64,000 nt of DNA from Shewanella sp. KX20019 (GTDB lineage: Bacteria; Pseudomonadota; Gammaproteobacteria; Enterobacterales; Shewanellaceae): assembly GCF_016757755.1 (NCBI RefSeq), contig NZ_CP068437.1, positions 806,001-870,000 on the forward strand, read 5' to 3'. The notes under the pieces were generated by a model. The model searched no databases, was not told the origin of the DNA, and worked only from the letters and a program-made list of their open reading frames with translations. Each line of letters opens with the position of its first letter. The stretch's first letter is position 1. Of the stretch, positions 18,115 through 27,397 are shown in pieces. Made by a program: the position numbers and the translations under genes.

Positions 18115-18222
18115 ATGACCTCTGCAAGAAGAACCCTAATTGGTGCAGGTGTAACGCTTTTCTATCACATTATAAATCGTTGTGTAAGAAGAGCTTATAA
18201 CCATGGGGGCGGAGCGAATTAG
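18115..18222 (+). pseudogene. Truncated REP-associated (RAYT / Y1, IS200-like) transposase
   Basis: A 35-codon frame starts MTSARRTLIGAGVTLFYH and continues IINRCVRRAY before a stop at 18220-18222. The pattern (A-R-R/K-x(6-8)-VT-x-x-YHxxxRCVRRA) is the N-terminus of REP-associated tyrosine transposases, which are normally about 300 aa; HUH and catalytic Tyr motifs are absent here. The element is therefore a short 5' remnant. No matching 3' part was found in the window. Confidence 0.7.
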
Positions 18223-18227
18223 GCCCT

Positions 18228-18254
18228 TCAGATAAAATAGGATAATTTATCTGA
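18228..18254 (+). repeat. 9-bp inverted repeat after the transposase remnant
   Basis: TCAGATAAA and TTTATCTGA flank a 9-base loop, 6 bases after the remnant's stop. It may be an end structure of the lost element or a terminator without a T run. Confidence 0.5.
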
Positions 18255-18385
18255 TCAACGCCAGTTAAATTAGAACTAATACTCTAACGCGATTTTGCCC
18301 AAAACGTGTTTAGCTACGCTCCAAAACAGTGTGAACAATCACCAAACTCTGTATCGATAAGAAACTATTCGCTGCCAGAAAACCT

Positions 18386-19372
18386 TTAACCCTCTTGGTT
18401 AAAGACTTCATTAAATACTGTTTTCAGCAGCTCTATTTTACTGGTCTCTCTTGGGTTGTGCTTAGACACCATCGATAAACTGAATTGGTAACGGGCGCTG
18501 TTGCGGTGGACGATTTTTAGTTGGTTGGCTGCTAACTCTTGCTTGATGTAGCTCAGTGGCAGGTAGCCAATATAGCAGCCCGATAGGATTAAGGTTTTAC
18601 GAGTATCAAACTGATAGGCTTTGGCTGATAGATTTAGCTGCTTTAATTGCGCTTTCCCCTCAGAATCGATATCGATTCCGGGATGGACAGCGGGTGTTAA
18701 AGCTAACATTTCAGCACTGATCTCGGAGTCACTAAGCTGGAAGAATGGATGAGAGTGGCTGCAACAAAGGTACATAGGTTCATTGTAAATAGTTTGGTAA
18801 TCTAGCCCTTCGACCTGCTGATAACTGGGCAATAAACCGATATGGGCTTTTTCTTTAAGGAGGCATTTTTCAATATGTTTAAGCGCCTCATTGTCGAGTA
18901 CAAGGTGCAGTTGCGGCTGGGTTGTATGGATTATTCTAACCACTTCGGCTAGCTTTATCTGCATTCTAGAATCAAGCTGGTCGGCACATAGAATAATGAG
19001 CTCGCCACTTAACTCTTCTCCTAAGCTATTAATTAGTCGTGAAAAATCATTCAGCGAATCAAATAGCTCGATACAGGCGTGATACACAGCCTGACCATCT
19101 TCAGTTAGTGCAAAGCCACCGCGTCCTCGGCTGCATAATTTTAACTTCATACGACTTTCTAGGTTCGACATGTGCACGCTAATGGTCGAGCGAGTCACAC
19201 CTAGTTCAACTTCCGATGCCGAAAAACCACCGTTCTCAACCACTGTTCTGAAAATACGCAGTAAGCGTAAATCGTATTCAGTCACCGCTTTTGGAATGAT
19301 AGAGCTTTTAGGCGTCGTCTTAAGCACATTAATACCTATTGAATTAGTAAATGTTTGATGGTGATAAAACAT
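18386..19372 (-). CDS. LysR-family transcriptional regulator next to gabDT
   Basis: The N-terminal winged helix-turn-helix (DLRLLRIFRTVVENGGFSA, then GVTRSTISVHMSNLE) is preceded by an unusual 30-residue extension, if the ATG at 19372 is right. The LysR substrate-binding domain occupies residues 115-328. It is transcribed away from gabD with about 130 bases between the starts, so it is probably the regulator of the GABA genes, with a GABA-pathway intermediate as effector. A perfect palindrome lies in the shared intergenic region. The role is inferred from position. Confidence 0.85.
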   Translation of the reverse strand: MFYHHQTFTNSIGINVLKTTPKSSIIPKAVTEYDLRLLRIFRTVVENGGFSASEVELGVTRSTISVHMSNLESRMKLKLCSRGRGGFALTEDGQAVYHACIELFDSLNDFSRLINSLGEELSGELIILCADQLDSRMQIKLAEVVRIIHTTQPQLHLVLDNEALKHIEKCLLKEKAHIGLLPSYQQVEGLDYQTIYNEPMYLCCSHSHPFFQLSDSEISAEMLALTPAVHPGIDIDSEGKAQLKQLNLSAKAYQFDTRKTLILSGCYIGYLPLSYIKQELAANQLKIVHRNSARYQFSLSMVSKHNPRETSKIELLKTVFNEVFNQEG

Positions 19373-19443
19373 AAGGTTTATTGTTTTGTATTTAACCTGA
19401 ATTCATTTTGCTATTCAATAGAGATATGAATTATTAGTATCTG

Positions 19444-19460
19444 GTTCATTTTAAATGAAC
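19444..19460. promoter_or_regulatory. Perfect palindrome, candidate operator of gabD/LysR
   Basis: GTTCATTT and AAATGAAC form perfect 8-bp arms around a single T, in the divergent intergenic region 44 bases before the preferred gabD start. Position and symmetry suggest a regulator binding site. Confidence 0.45.
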
Positions 19461-19503
19461 ATACGGATGCCATCATCAGATGAAACAGCCCGCTGGAGTG
19501 ACC

Positions 19504-20961
19504 ATGCAACAAGTTAACGATTCTGGATTAGTTAAGCTCAGCTCATATATTGACGGCCAATGGCTCGAAGCATCAACGCGTTTTGATGTCATCAACCCAG
19601 CCAATGCTCAAGTTGTGGCGCAGGTCAGCAATGCTGGCATTGAAGAAACGGAAGCCGCGATACTCGCCGCTAAAAAAGCCTTGCCAGCTTGGTCAAAAAA
19701 GTCGGCTAACGAACGCGCGGTGATCATGCTTCGGTGGTTTAATCTGATGATGGAGAGTCAAGATGATCTCGGTCGAATCTTGACGTTGGAACAAGGCAAG
19801 CCCTTAGCGGAAGCCAAAGGTGAAATCGCTTATGGCGCTGCCTTTATTGACTGGTTTGCGGAAGAGGGCAAACGTGTCTATGGCGATACCATTCCTGGGC
19901 CCGCATTAGATAAACGTATCATAGTGATCAAGCAGCCGGTTGGCGTTGTTGCCTCTATTACCCCGTGGAATTTCCCCAATGCAATGATTGCTCGTAAAGC
20001 CGCAGCGGCGCTGGCGGCGGGTTGTACTTTTGTGGTGCGACCATCGCCGATTACACCGTTATCGGCGCTGGCGATGGCAGAACTTGCAGAGCGCGCTGGG
20101 GTGCCTGCTGGTGTATTGAATGTGGTCGTGGGTGAAGATGCTGTCGGCATGGGTAAAGTGCTGACTCAGCACCCTGATGTCGCCAAGTTCACTTTTACAG
20201 GCTCGACTGCAGTGGGCAAAATATTAATGACCCAAGCTGCTAGCACAGTGAAAAAAGTGTCTATGGAGCTAGGCGGCAATGCACCTTTTATCGTGTTTGA
20301 TGACGCCGATATTGATGCCGCAGTGCAAGGGGCGCTAATCTCTAAATATCGAAACGCTGGTCAAACTTGCGTTTGCACTAACCGTATTTTGCTGCAACAG
20401 GGCATAGCGCAAGAGTTTACCGACAAGTTTGCCAGTGCAGTGGCTGGACTTAAGATTGGCGATGGGTTCACTGATGGTGCCAATTTGGGGCCGATGATCA
20501 CCTCACAAGCTGTGGATGGCGTGCACAAGCTAGTTGAAGAGACAATCGCCGCGGGCGCGAAGCTGATTGCCGGAGGCAAACGTAGCACTGTCGGGGCAAA
20601 TTTCTATGAACCAACAATTTTAACCGGCGTGACCAATGATATGCCGTTGGCAAGCAATGAAATTTTTGGACCGGTAGCACCGATCATCACCTTTGAAACC
20701 GAAGAGGAGGCTATTGCACTGGCCAACAACACTGAGTACGGCTTGGCAGCGTATTTCTACTCTCGAGACATTGGCCGGGTATGGCGTGTTGGTGAAGGTT
20801 TAGAGTTTGGCATGGTGGGTGTCAACGAGGGGATTATCTCAAATGCCGCGGCGCCATTTGGTGGCGTTAAGCAATCGGGTAATGGTCGTGAGGGTTCTAA
20901 GTATGGCCTAGACGATTATATGGAGATCAAATATCTGTGCATGGGCGGCTTAGACCGCTAG
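19504..20961 (+). CDS. gabD: Succinate-semialdehyde dehydrogenase GabD
   Basis: GabD oxidises succinate semialdehyde to succinate with NAD(P)+, the second step of GABA catabolism. Conserved aldehyde dehydrogenase features are PWNFPNAMIARK, GSTAVGK, the general base in MELGGNAPFIVFDDAD and the catalytic Cys in GQTCVCTNR. The ATG at 19504 has a TGGAG site five bases upstream and gives 485 aa, close to the E. coli protein; an ATG at 19480 would add eight residues but lacks a good site. The gene is followed by gabT 66 bases later. Confidence 0.94.
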   Translation: MQQVNDSGLVKLSSYIDGQWLEASTRFDVINPANAQVVAQVSNAGIEETEAAILAAKKALPAWSKKSANERAVIMLRWFNLMMESQDDLGRILTLEQGKPLAEAKGEIAYGAAFIDWFAEEGKRVYGDTIPGPALDKRIIVIKQPVGVVASITPWNFPNAMIARKAAAALAAGCTFVVRPSPITPLSALAMAELAERAGVPAGVLNVVVGEDAVGMGKVLTQHPDVAKFTFTGSTAVGKILMTQAASTVKKVSMELGGNAPFIVFDDADIDAAVQGALISKYRNAGQTCVCTNRILLQQGIAQEFTDKFASAVAGLKIGDGFTDGANLGPMITSQAVDGVHKLVEETIAAGAKLIAGGKRSTVGANFYEPTILTGVTNDMPLASNEIFGPVAPIITFETEEEAIALANNTEYGLAAYFYSRDIGRVWRVGEGLEFGMVGVNEGIISNAAAPFGGVKQSGNGREGSKYGLDDYMEIKYLCMGGLDR

Positions 20962-21027
20962 TAGCAGAACTCTGTAAATTGAGCTTAAACCGCAAGTTCA
21001 GGCAGTTTCGATAATAGGATAGTAGTA

Positions 21028-22308
21028 ATGACAAACAGCAGCTTACAAGATAGAAAAGTGAAAGTTATCGCTCGTGGTCAAGGCAATGTCTACCCGGTAT
21101 ATGTAGATAAGGCATTGAACGCTGAGCTTTGGGATGTCGACGGTAATCGCTATATTGATTTCGGCACCGGTATTGCGGTTTGCAATACTGGCCATAGCCA
21201 CCCCAAAGTTGTGGCTGCTGTTAAAGAGCAACTTGATAAATTTAGCCACTCCTGTGTGATGATTAATCCCTATGAATCTGCCGTCGAACTGGCTGAAAAG
21301 CTAACTGAGTTAGCTCCGGGAGACAGTGATAAGAAAGCGATATTTGTCACCACTGGGGCTGAAGCGGTTGAAAACTGCGTTAAAATCGCCAGAGCCCATA
21401 CTGGCCGCCGTGGCGTCATCGCCTTTAATGGTGGCTTTCATGGGCGTACTAATTTGACCATGGCGATGACGGGTAAGATTAGCCCTTATAAACACCTATT
21501 TGGCCCATTCCCTGCTGATATCTATCACGCGCCTTTTCCGATGGCTTTTCACAATGTGTCGGTGAGAGAGTCTCTTAAGGCGTTAGATAACCTATTTAAA
21601 GTCGATATTGCCCCAAGTGACGTGGCGGCGATTATTGTCGAGCCAGTCCAAGGCGAGGGCGGCTTTTATGCTGCCCCAGCGATATTTTTACAAGCACTGC
21701 GTGATTTATGCAATCAACATGGCATCGTGCTTATTGCTGATGAGATCCAAACAGGATTTGGTCGCACTGGTAAAATGTTCAGCTTTGAGCATGCCGGCGT
21801 TGAGCCTGATCTGATCACGATGGCCAAAGGTATCGCGGGTGGTTTTCCAATTGCAGCCGTTGTCGGTAAGAGCGAGATCATGGATGCGCCATTGCCTGGT
21901 GGCCTTGGTGGCACGTACGGTGGCTCACCCGTTGGCTGCGTGGCAGCATTGGCTGTGCTTGATATCATTACAGAGGAAAACTTAGTGCAGCGCTCAGGCC
22001 AAATCGGTCAGATTTTTAATGAACAGCTGACGCTACTGCAATCAAGCCATCCCGATTTGATTGGTGAAGTGCGCAATCAAGGTGCGATGATCGCTATCGA
22101 GCTCGTGAGTAATGGTGACAGTGAACAACCGAATGTAAAGCTAACGCAAGCGATAATCGCTAAGGCAGCTGCCCATGGCTTGATCCTACTTGCCTGTGGA
22201 TTCTATGGCAATGTGATCCGTTTCTTGCCTGCATTGACGATATCAGATGAACTGATCTATGAAGGGTTAAACAAGTTTAATAAGCTGTTTAGCGAGTTAG
22301 CGGACTAA
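21028..22308 (+). CDS. gabT: 4-aminobutyrate aminotransferase GabT
   Basis: GabT is a class III PLP-dependent aminotransferase that converts GABA and 2-oxoglutarate to succinate semialdehyde and glutamate. The motif IADEIQTGFGRTGKMF and the PLP-binding Lys in ITMAKGIAGGFP are present, and 426 aa is the family length. GGATAG precedes the ATG. It forms an operon with gabD. Confidence 0.95.
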   Translation: MTNSSLQDRKVKVIARGQGNVYPVYVDKALNAELWDVDGNRYIDFGTGIAVCNTGHSHPKVVAAVKEQLDKFSHSCVMINPYESAVELAEKLTELAPGDSDKKAIFVTTGAEAVENCVKIARAHTGRRGVIAFNGGFHGRTNLTMAMTGKISPYKHLFGPFPADIYHAPFPMAFHNVSVRESLKALDNLFKVDIAPSDVAAIIVEPVQGEGGFYAAPAIFLQALRDLCNQHGIVLIADEIQTGFGRTGKMFSFEHAGVEPDLITMAKGIAGGFPIAAVVGKSEIMDAPLPGGLGGTYGGSPVGCVAALAVLDIITEENLVQRSGQIGQIFNEQLTLLQSSHPDLIGEVRNQGAMIAIELVSNGDSEQPNVKLTQAIIAKAAAHGLILLACGFYGNVIRFLPALTISDELIYEGLNKFNKLFSELAD

Positions 22309-22737
22309 AGTTTGCGGACTAGTAAGTATTCTGAGCTTGAGGACTTGGTGGAGCAATTCTACCAAGTTCGACTTTTACCGTCTCACTATAGTTTTGATTA
22401 GCTTGTCATTAATTCTCGTCATTAAACCTTTTCATTAAACCTCTTTATTCTGACCATCTTCTTTCGTTCAATTTTGTCACTTGTCGACAGGGTAAACACA
22501 GCATTTTGAGGTAGCTTGGGTATATAGTAGAATCCAGTTTCATTTTTCATTCTCTTGGTTGCCTGCTTATTGTGATAGTTTGCATTTGAAAAGAATGCGA
22601 GTGTGGGGGGATTGCGTAATTCAATCATTTGTTGCCAACTCTTTTTGGCCAGATCCCCTCGCGACAATGCAACCGAGCATATTTACCCATAAAGACCTGC
22701 AGCTCTTCATCGTCAAGAGCTAGGCCGCGGAACAGTA
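22309..22737. other. Intergenic region between gabT and mrcB
   Basis: A hairpin (ACTTGGT at 22343-22349 with ACCAAGT at 22361-22367) followed by GACTTTT is a plausible weak terminator for gabDT. A minus-strand 81-codon frame at 22422-22667 has no recognisable similarity and is probably chance. The right end should hold the mrcB promoter. Confidence 0.45.
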
Positions 22738-25119
22738 ATGACAGATAAAGCTACACCCAAAGCAAAAGCAAAACCGAAAAATGCGCCAAAACGTGCGCCG
22801 GTGAAAAGAGCTTCAGCCGCTAAAAAACCGTCAAAGGCAGCATCGAAAAAAGCCTCTGCGAATAATAGTAGTTGGGGGCGTAAGCTGTGGTCTATCAGTT
22901 GGAAGCTTGCAGTTATTGGCACTGTGGTTGTTGCAGCCTACGGCATCTATTTAGATCAAATCATAGCCCGTAAATTCGAAGGGCAGAAGTGGCACCTGCC
23001 AGCGCAAGTATTTAGTCGCTCGATGGCCTTGTATCCTGGGGCGGCAGTAAGCCATGACCAGTTGATGTCTGAGCTTAAACTACTCGGTTACCGTAAAGTG
23101 GCCAACCCGCGTCAAGTGGGTGAGTTCTCCGCCTCAAAAACCAAGATTGATCTTTGGCGTCGACCCTTTTTGCATCCTAAGGGCGATCAAACAGAACAAA
23201 GGGTGATGCTCACCTTTGACTCCAATGGGGTGAGTTCAGTCACTAGAAGTAGTGATAGACGTCAGTTAGCGGTGTTCCATCTAGAGCCGGTATTATTGGA
23301 TCGCATGATCACCGGTGATGGTGAAGATAGACTCTTCGTAACAACAGCAAAAATGCCGCAAGCCATTATCGATGCATTGATCTTGGTTGAAGATCGTAGC
23401 TTTTACGAACATCACGGTGTTAATCCGTTTGCGATTGTACGTGCGGCGATGGTTAACATCAGTGCCGGTAGAACGGTGCAGGGTGGCTCCACGCTCACTC
23501 AGCAACTGGCGAAGAACTTCTTCCTATCGAGCGAGCGTTCGATTAGCCGTAAACTGCGCGAAGCATTGATGGCGATTATTATCGATTTTCGCTATGAAAA
23601 AGATGAGATTCTCGAAGCGTATCTTAATGAAGTGTACATGGGGCAGGACAAGGCTCGCGGTGTACATGGAATGGGGCTAGCTTCGCAGTTCTATTTCGGC
23701 CGCCCAATCGCTGAGCTGACAATGCCACAACAAGCCTTTTTGGTCGCGGCCATTAAAGGCCCGTCATATTATAATCCTTGGCGTTATCCTGAGCGGGCGC
23801 TGAAACGCCGTGATTTGGTATTGCGACTGTTAATGGAGGCGGGTGAGCTTAATGTGGCGCAGTATGAGGCGGCAGTTGAATCGCCATTAGGATTAAGAAA
23901 ATCTGACAAGCCAGTGCACCAAAAACTGCCTGCATTCTTTGCGGTGGTTAGGCATGAGTTAGCGACGCGATATGGTGATTCGTTGTTACAACAATCAGGC
24001 ATTAAAGTGTATACCACGCTTGACCCTATGGCGCAGGATGCCGCTGAAAAAGCGGTTGAACAAACCCTTAAACAGCTAGGGAAAAATAATAAATCCTTAC
24101 AGGTCGGCATGGTGCTGACTGATAAGTATTCTGCCGGTATTGCGGCAATGGTTGGCGATAAAGTGCCGAGTTACCAGGGCTTTAACCGCGCCGTTGAGAT
24201 CCGTCGTCCTATTGGCTCGTTAATCAAGCCGTTTGTTTATGCAACCGCACTTAACCAGCCTGATAAGTACACCTTAGCGACGCCACTAAAGGATGAAGCT
24301 ATCACCCTTAAAAATGGCCAAGGCAAAACCTGGTCACCACAAAATGTCGATAAAAAATTCCGCGGCCAAGTGCCTTTGCTGACAGCATTTAAAAAATCGA
24401 TGAATGTACCGACGGTTAATCTAGGTATGGCGATAGGTGTGGCTGGAGTTGCGACAACGCTGGACCGCGCTGGCTGGAGAGATAAGATCCCTGAGTATCC
24501 ATCAATGCTGCTCGGTGCGGTCAACGGCTCACCATTAATGGTGGCGCAGGTATTTCAAACCATTGCCGATAATGGTCGTTATCGTCATCTAAATTCAGTG
24601 ACCACAGTATTGGATGCTAATAACCAACCGCTTACAGCATCACGACCTAGAACGACTCAAGCAATCCCTGCAGCGAGTAACTATTTGGTTAAATATGCGA
24701 TGACCCAAGTGGTTGAAAATGGTACCGCCAAACGTTTAGGTAATGCTTTTCCGCGGGCGACACTGGCGGGTAAAACAGGAACCAGTAATGATTCTCGCGA
24801 CTCATGGTTTGCTGGCTTTGATGAGCGAAACGTGGCGGCTATTTGGGTGGGGCGAGATGATAACGGTAAGACCAATCTGTACGGCAGCAGTGGCGCAATG
24901 GCGGTGTATCAAGCGTTCTTGAAAAACCGTCCACCTTTGAGTCTACGGATGGCACCTGTCGATGGCATAGTACAGGGATACTTTGAGCGTGATACTGGCG
25001 TGGCTAAAGAAGCTGATTGCGGCAATGTAATGAAGGTTCCAGCCTTAAGGGAAAGCTATCAACCTGCTGCTAATTGCGGTGAGCCACTGCCGTGGTGGAA
25101 AAAGTTGATAGGCGGTTAA
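22738..25119 (+). CDS. mrcB: Penicillin-binding protein 1B (bifunctional transglycosylase/transpeptidase)
   Basis: PBP1b polymerises and cross-links peptidoglycan at the inner membrane. A Lys/Ala-rich cytoplasmic tail (residues 1-45) precedes one membrane segment (about 55-75). The GT51 domain holds the catalytic Glu in VEDRSFYEHHGVNPF and GGSTLTQQLAKN. The transpeptidase has SLIK (active-site Ser in RRPIGSLIKP), SMN and KTGT (AGKTGTSND). At 793 aa it is full length. As usual for class A PBPs it would need an outer-membrane activator (LpoB type), which is not in this window. Confidence 0.95.
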   Translation: MTDKATPKAKAKPKNAPKRAPVKRASAAKKPSKAASKKASANNSSWGRKLWSISWKLAVIGTVVVAAYGIYLDQIIARKFEGQKWHLPAQVFSRSMALYPGAAVSHDQLMSELKLLGYRKVANPRQVGEFSASKTKIDLWRRPFLHPKGDQTEQRVMLTFDSNGVSSVTRSSDRRQLAVFHLEPVLLDRMITGDGEDRLFVTTAKMPQAIIDALILVEDRSFYEHHGVNPFAIVRAAMVNISAGRTVQGGSTLTQQLAKNFFLSSERSISRKLREALMAIIIDFRYEKDEILEAYLNEVYMGQDKARGVHGMGLASQFYFGRPIAELTMPQQAFLVAAIKGPSYYNPWRYPERALKRRDLVLRLLMEAGELNVAQYEAAVESPLGLRKSDKPVHQKLPAFFAVVRHELATRYGDSLLQQSGIKVYTTLDPMAQDAAEKAVEQTLKQLGKNNKSLQVGMVLTDKYSAGIAAMVGDKVPSYQGFNRAVEIRRPIGSLIKPFVYATALNQPDKYTLATPLKDEAITLKNGQGKTWSPQNVDKKFRGQVPLLTAFKKSMNVPTVNLGMAIGVAGVATTLDRAGWRDKIPEYPSMLLGAVNGSPLMVAQVFQTIADNGRYRHLNSVTTVLDANNQPLTASRPRTTQAIPAASNYLVKYAMTQVVENGTAKRLGNAFPRATLAGKTGTSNDSRDSWFAGFDERNVAAIWVGRDDNGKTNLYGSSGAMAVYQAFLKNRPPLSLRMAPVDGIVQGYFERDTGVAKEADCGNVMKVPALRESYQPAANCGEPLPWWKKLIGG

Positions 25120-25222
25120 GTAATGCTAATTGCATTATGTGTTTGAGCTTTATTCATATAAAGGTGCAACGGCTATAGGCTTTTGGGCTGACTGCTAGTT
25201 TGCCATAATTTGAGTTAATGAT

Positions 25223-25258
25223 AATCAGCTATCGTTCATCAAAGTTCGATAGCTGATT
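25223..25258 (-). terminator. 12-bp hairpin between mrcB and the lipoprotein gene
   Basis: AATCAGCTATCG and CGATAGCTGATT pair perfectly around a 12-base loop between two convergent genes. On the minus strand the following bases are ATCATT, so termination would be weak. Confidence 0.55.
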
Positions 25259-25266
25259 GGTTAACA

Positions 25267-26034
25267 CTAGAACCAACTTTGCTCAATAGCAGTTGAAATA
25301 GCGGAAGAATAATTCGATAAAATAGCAGTATACCCTGCTGTATATGCCGCAAATGACACATCCGTAGGTTCCGTTATTCCATTGCCAGTGACATTGACTA
25401 TCAATACTGGAAACATAATCGTTCCGGCCGCATTAATTAAATCTTGTGCTTCAGTTAATGAATAATCCCTGTTTCTTATTGATGCTGTTGATTTTCTTGA
25501 TAATTCAGAGTCTGATACGTAAACGATAACCGATGAGCTAGCTAGTTTAGCAATTGATTCCTCAGCACTATTGGCTAAATTAGCAGTGGTAGAGTCAGTG
25601 GCAAAGTCCATGGGATCTACATGATTGTATTCATAACCCTCATTGAACAGGTAAGTTCGGCCGTTTTCAAATTCAATGCTGGCTGTAGCACCATCTACTG
25701 GCAAATGAAAAATAATACGACTTCCATTTGTACTTTTAGCGTAATCATTTTTTAGCGTGATATCATTGAAAGTATATTCAACTCTCACTTCTTTTTGATT
25801 TGTTTCACTATTTAATACGCTAATGCAGTTAACGCTTATTTTATCGGTGGCGGTACACAAACGGGTCACGGTTGTTTCTGATAAACCCAATTGCAGCGCA
25901 TCACTTTTAAAATCTTTGTCAATTTTAGCCTCATCATCACCATTATCAGGATGTAATATTCCTTCTACATATTCACAACCACTGACGTTCAGGCATAACA
26001 CGAAAATCGCTATTACTTTGAGTTTCATATTCAT
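25267..26034 (-). CDS. Hypothetical lipoprotein (255 aa)
   Basis: The N-terminal signal ends in the lipobox LNVSGC, so the mature protein should be acylated at Cys. The mature part starts with an acidic segment (HPDNGDDEAKIDKDF) and has no family I recognise; it seems to have a beta-rich first half and a helical, Ala/Ser-rich second half. The low GC of the coding sequence compared with mrcB could mean transfer. It is monocistronic. Confidence 0.68.
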   Translation of the reverse strand: MNMKLKVIAIFVLCLNVSGCEYVEGILHPDNGDDEAKIDKDFKSDALQLGLSETTVTRLCTATDKISVNCISVLNSETNQKEVRVEYTFNDITLKNDYAKSTNGSRIIFHLPVDGATASIEFENGRTYLFNEGYEYNHVDPMDFATDSTTANLANSAEESIAKLASSSVIVYVSDSELSRKSTASIRNRDYSLTEAQDLINAAGTIMFPVLIVNVTGNGITEPTDVSFAAYTAGYTAILSNYSSAISTAIEQSWF

Positions 26035-26355
26035 TCATTGGCCATTATCTAGTTAAAAAACTTGCATGGTAATAGCAAGTTAGCACGATTTCTATTAGTC
26101 GTAATAGTGATATTAATTTTCCGCACCTTAAGTCGCTCGTCCTTCATAGCTGATTGACTGAAGCGCCGGTTTAGCGTCTTTCAACTTTGTAAACCTTAGT
26201 GGTGAGTGTGATGAACACTCAGGCCCCACTGGGGCGATATGAATATGGCTTATACTCATTTTATGGGGCTTAGTTATTGTTTGTTACCCGTTAATGCTGC
26301 AGTGTGATTAACCAACTTAAATAGATTGCGTTTAGCTGCAAAGAGAGAGGTGAAG
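26035..26355. other. Intergenic region before the LysR gene
   Basis: About 320 bases separate the divergent lipoprotein and LysR genes. No gene or strong symmetrical site is visible; promoters for both genes should lie here. Confidence 0.4.
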
Positions 26356-27246
26356 ATGGATCTTAATTTGTTGAAAACTTTTGATGCTGTGATGAAATCA
26401 CAAAGCGTAAATATCGCCGCAGAATCTCTAGGGATTACAGCTCCAGCAGTAAGCCAGGCATTGAATCGATTGCGGGAACAGTATAACGAGCCACTTTTTA
26501 TCCGTGAAGGGAGAGGGATCTGTCCTACTAACTTTGCTATTGAGCTGCATGCTGAGATCCAAGAGCCATTGGGATTGCTGGTTAATGGTGCGAAATCACG
26601 ATATCACTTTGATGCCTTGGTGAGTAACCGAACCTTTAGGATCTCTAGCCATAAAGATCTCGATATTATGATATTACCTGCATTAACTAAGTTCCGTGCT
26701 GAAAGAGCACCGAATGTAACTATTATTGCTGATATCGAACATAACGACGAAGCCTCGAGGCAGAATGACTTGAGACGGCGTAAAGTCGATATTATGTTGT
26801 CTACAGTGCCGTTGGAGGAGCATGGGTACCAAAACAAAAAGTTGTTTGAACAAGAGTTAGTCGTTGCTGTGAGTGCTAAGCACCCACGTATTCAAGGTGA
26901 GATTAGTGAACAAGCATTTTTGAGTGAAAGCCATGTCCTGTGGCAGACGCAAAGAATGAGCCATCACACGCTTAATTCCGTCTCCAATAAAGTAATCCCC
27001 GAGCGCAAAGCAGCTTATACAACAGGCTCAGCATTAACTGGCTTGCTGTTGGCAGCTGAAACAGATTGGCTATGTGTTAGCTCTCGCTGGCATGCAAAAC
27101 AGGCGTCAGGGGTACAAATACTGGAGATACCTTTTGCCACTCAACCCGTCCCCATCTATATGACATGGCACCTTTCTCAAGCAAAAGATAAGGGGCACCA
27201 ATGGTTAAGAGAAGCACTCATTAGCAGCACGGAACACTTCAATTAA
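26356..27246 (+). CDS. LysR-family transcriptional regulator upstream of alkylsulfatase
   Basis: The helix-turn-helix is in LNLLKTFDAVMKSQSVNIAA and ITAPAVSQALNRLRE; the remaining residues form a LysR substrate-binding domain resembling the NodD/SyrM-like subgroup (short N-terminus, MDLNLLKTF). The frame extends to a TTG at 26326, but the ATG at 26356 follows a purine-rich GAGAGAGGTGAAG site and starts directly at the domain. It lies 151 bases upstream of the sulfatase gene on the same strand and may regulate it. Confidence 0.88.
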   Translation: MDLNLLKTFDAVMKSQSVNIAAESLGITAPAVSQALNRLREQYNEPLFIREGRGICPTNFAIELHAEIQEPLGLLVNGAKSRYHFDALVSNRTFRISSHKDLDIMILPALTKFRAERAPNVTIIADIEHNDEASRQNDLRRRKVDIMLSTVPLEEHGYQNKKLFEQELVVAVSAKHPRIQGEISEQAFLSESHVLWQTQRMSHHTLNSVSNKVIPERKAAYTTGSALTGLLLAAETDWLCVSSRWHAKQASGVQILEIPFATQPVPIYMTWHLSQAKDKGHQWLREALISSTEHFN

Positions 27247-27397
27247 GTAAATATATTTAATAGTTGGCCGCGAAAACAGTTAAGCAAATCTTAATCCATA
27301 TTTAAGTTTAGCTCTATCGATTCATGTTCGTTGGCAAATTATCATCTCTCTCATCAACGGACAAAATAGTTGAGTCCGTCACTTTGAGAGTATTACT

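Larger units (their letters stand above)
18003..18385. other. Intergenic stretch with transposase remnant
   Basis: The stretch begins with an A/G-rich run, then carries sequence resembling the leader of a RAYT-type element (GGACAGGCACACC), the truncated transposase start and a hairpin. The remainder up to the LysR gene shows nothing recognisable. Confidence 0.55.

Noticed and set aside
22422..22667. 81-codon minus-strand frame between gabT and mrcB
   Set aside because: No recognised family, no clear ribosome binding site, and it lies in a normal promoter-sized gap; probably chance.
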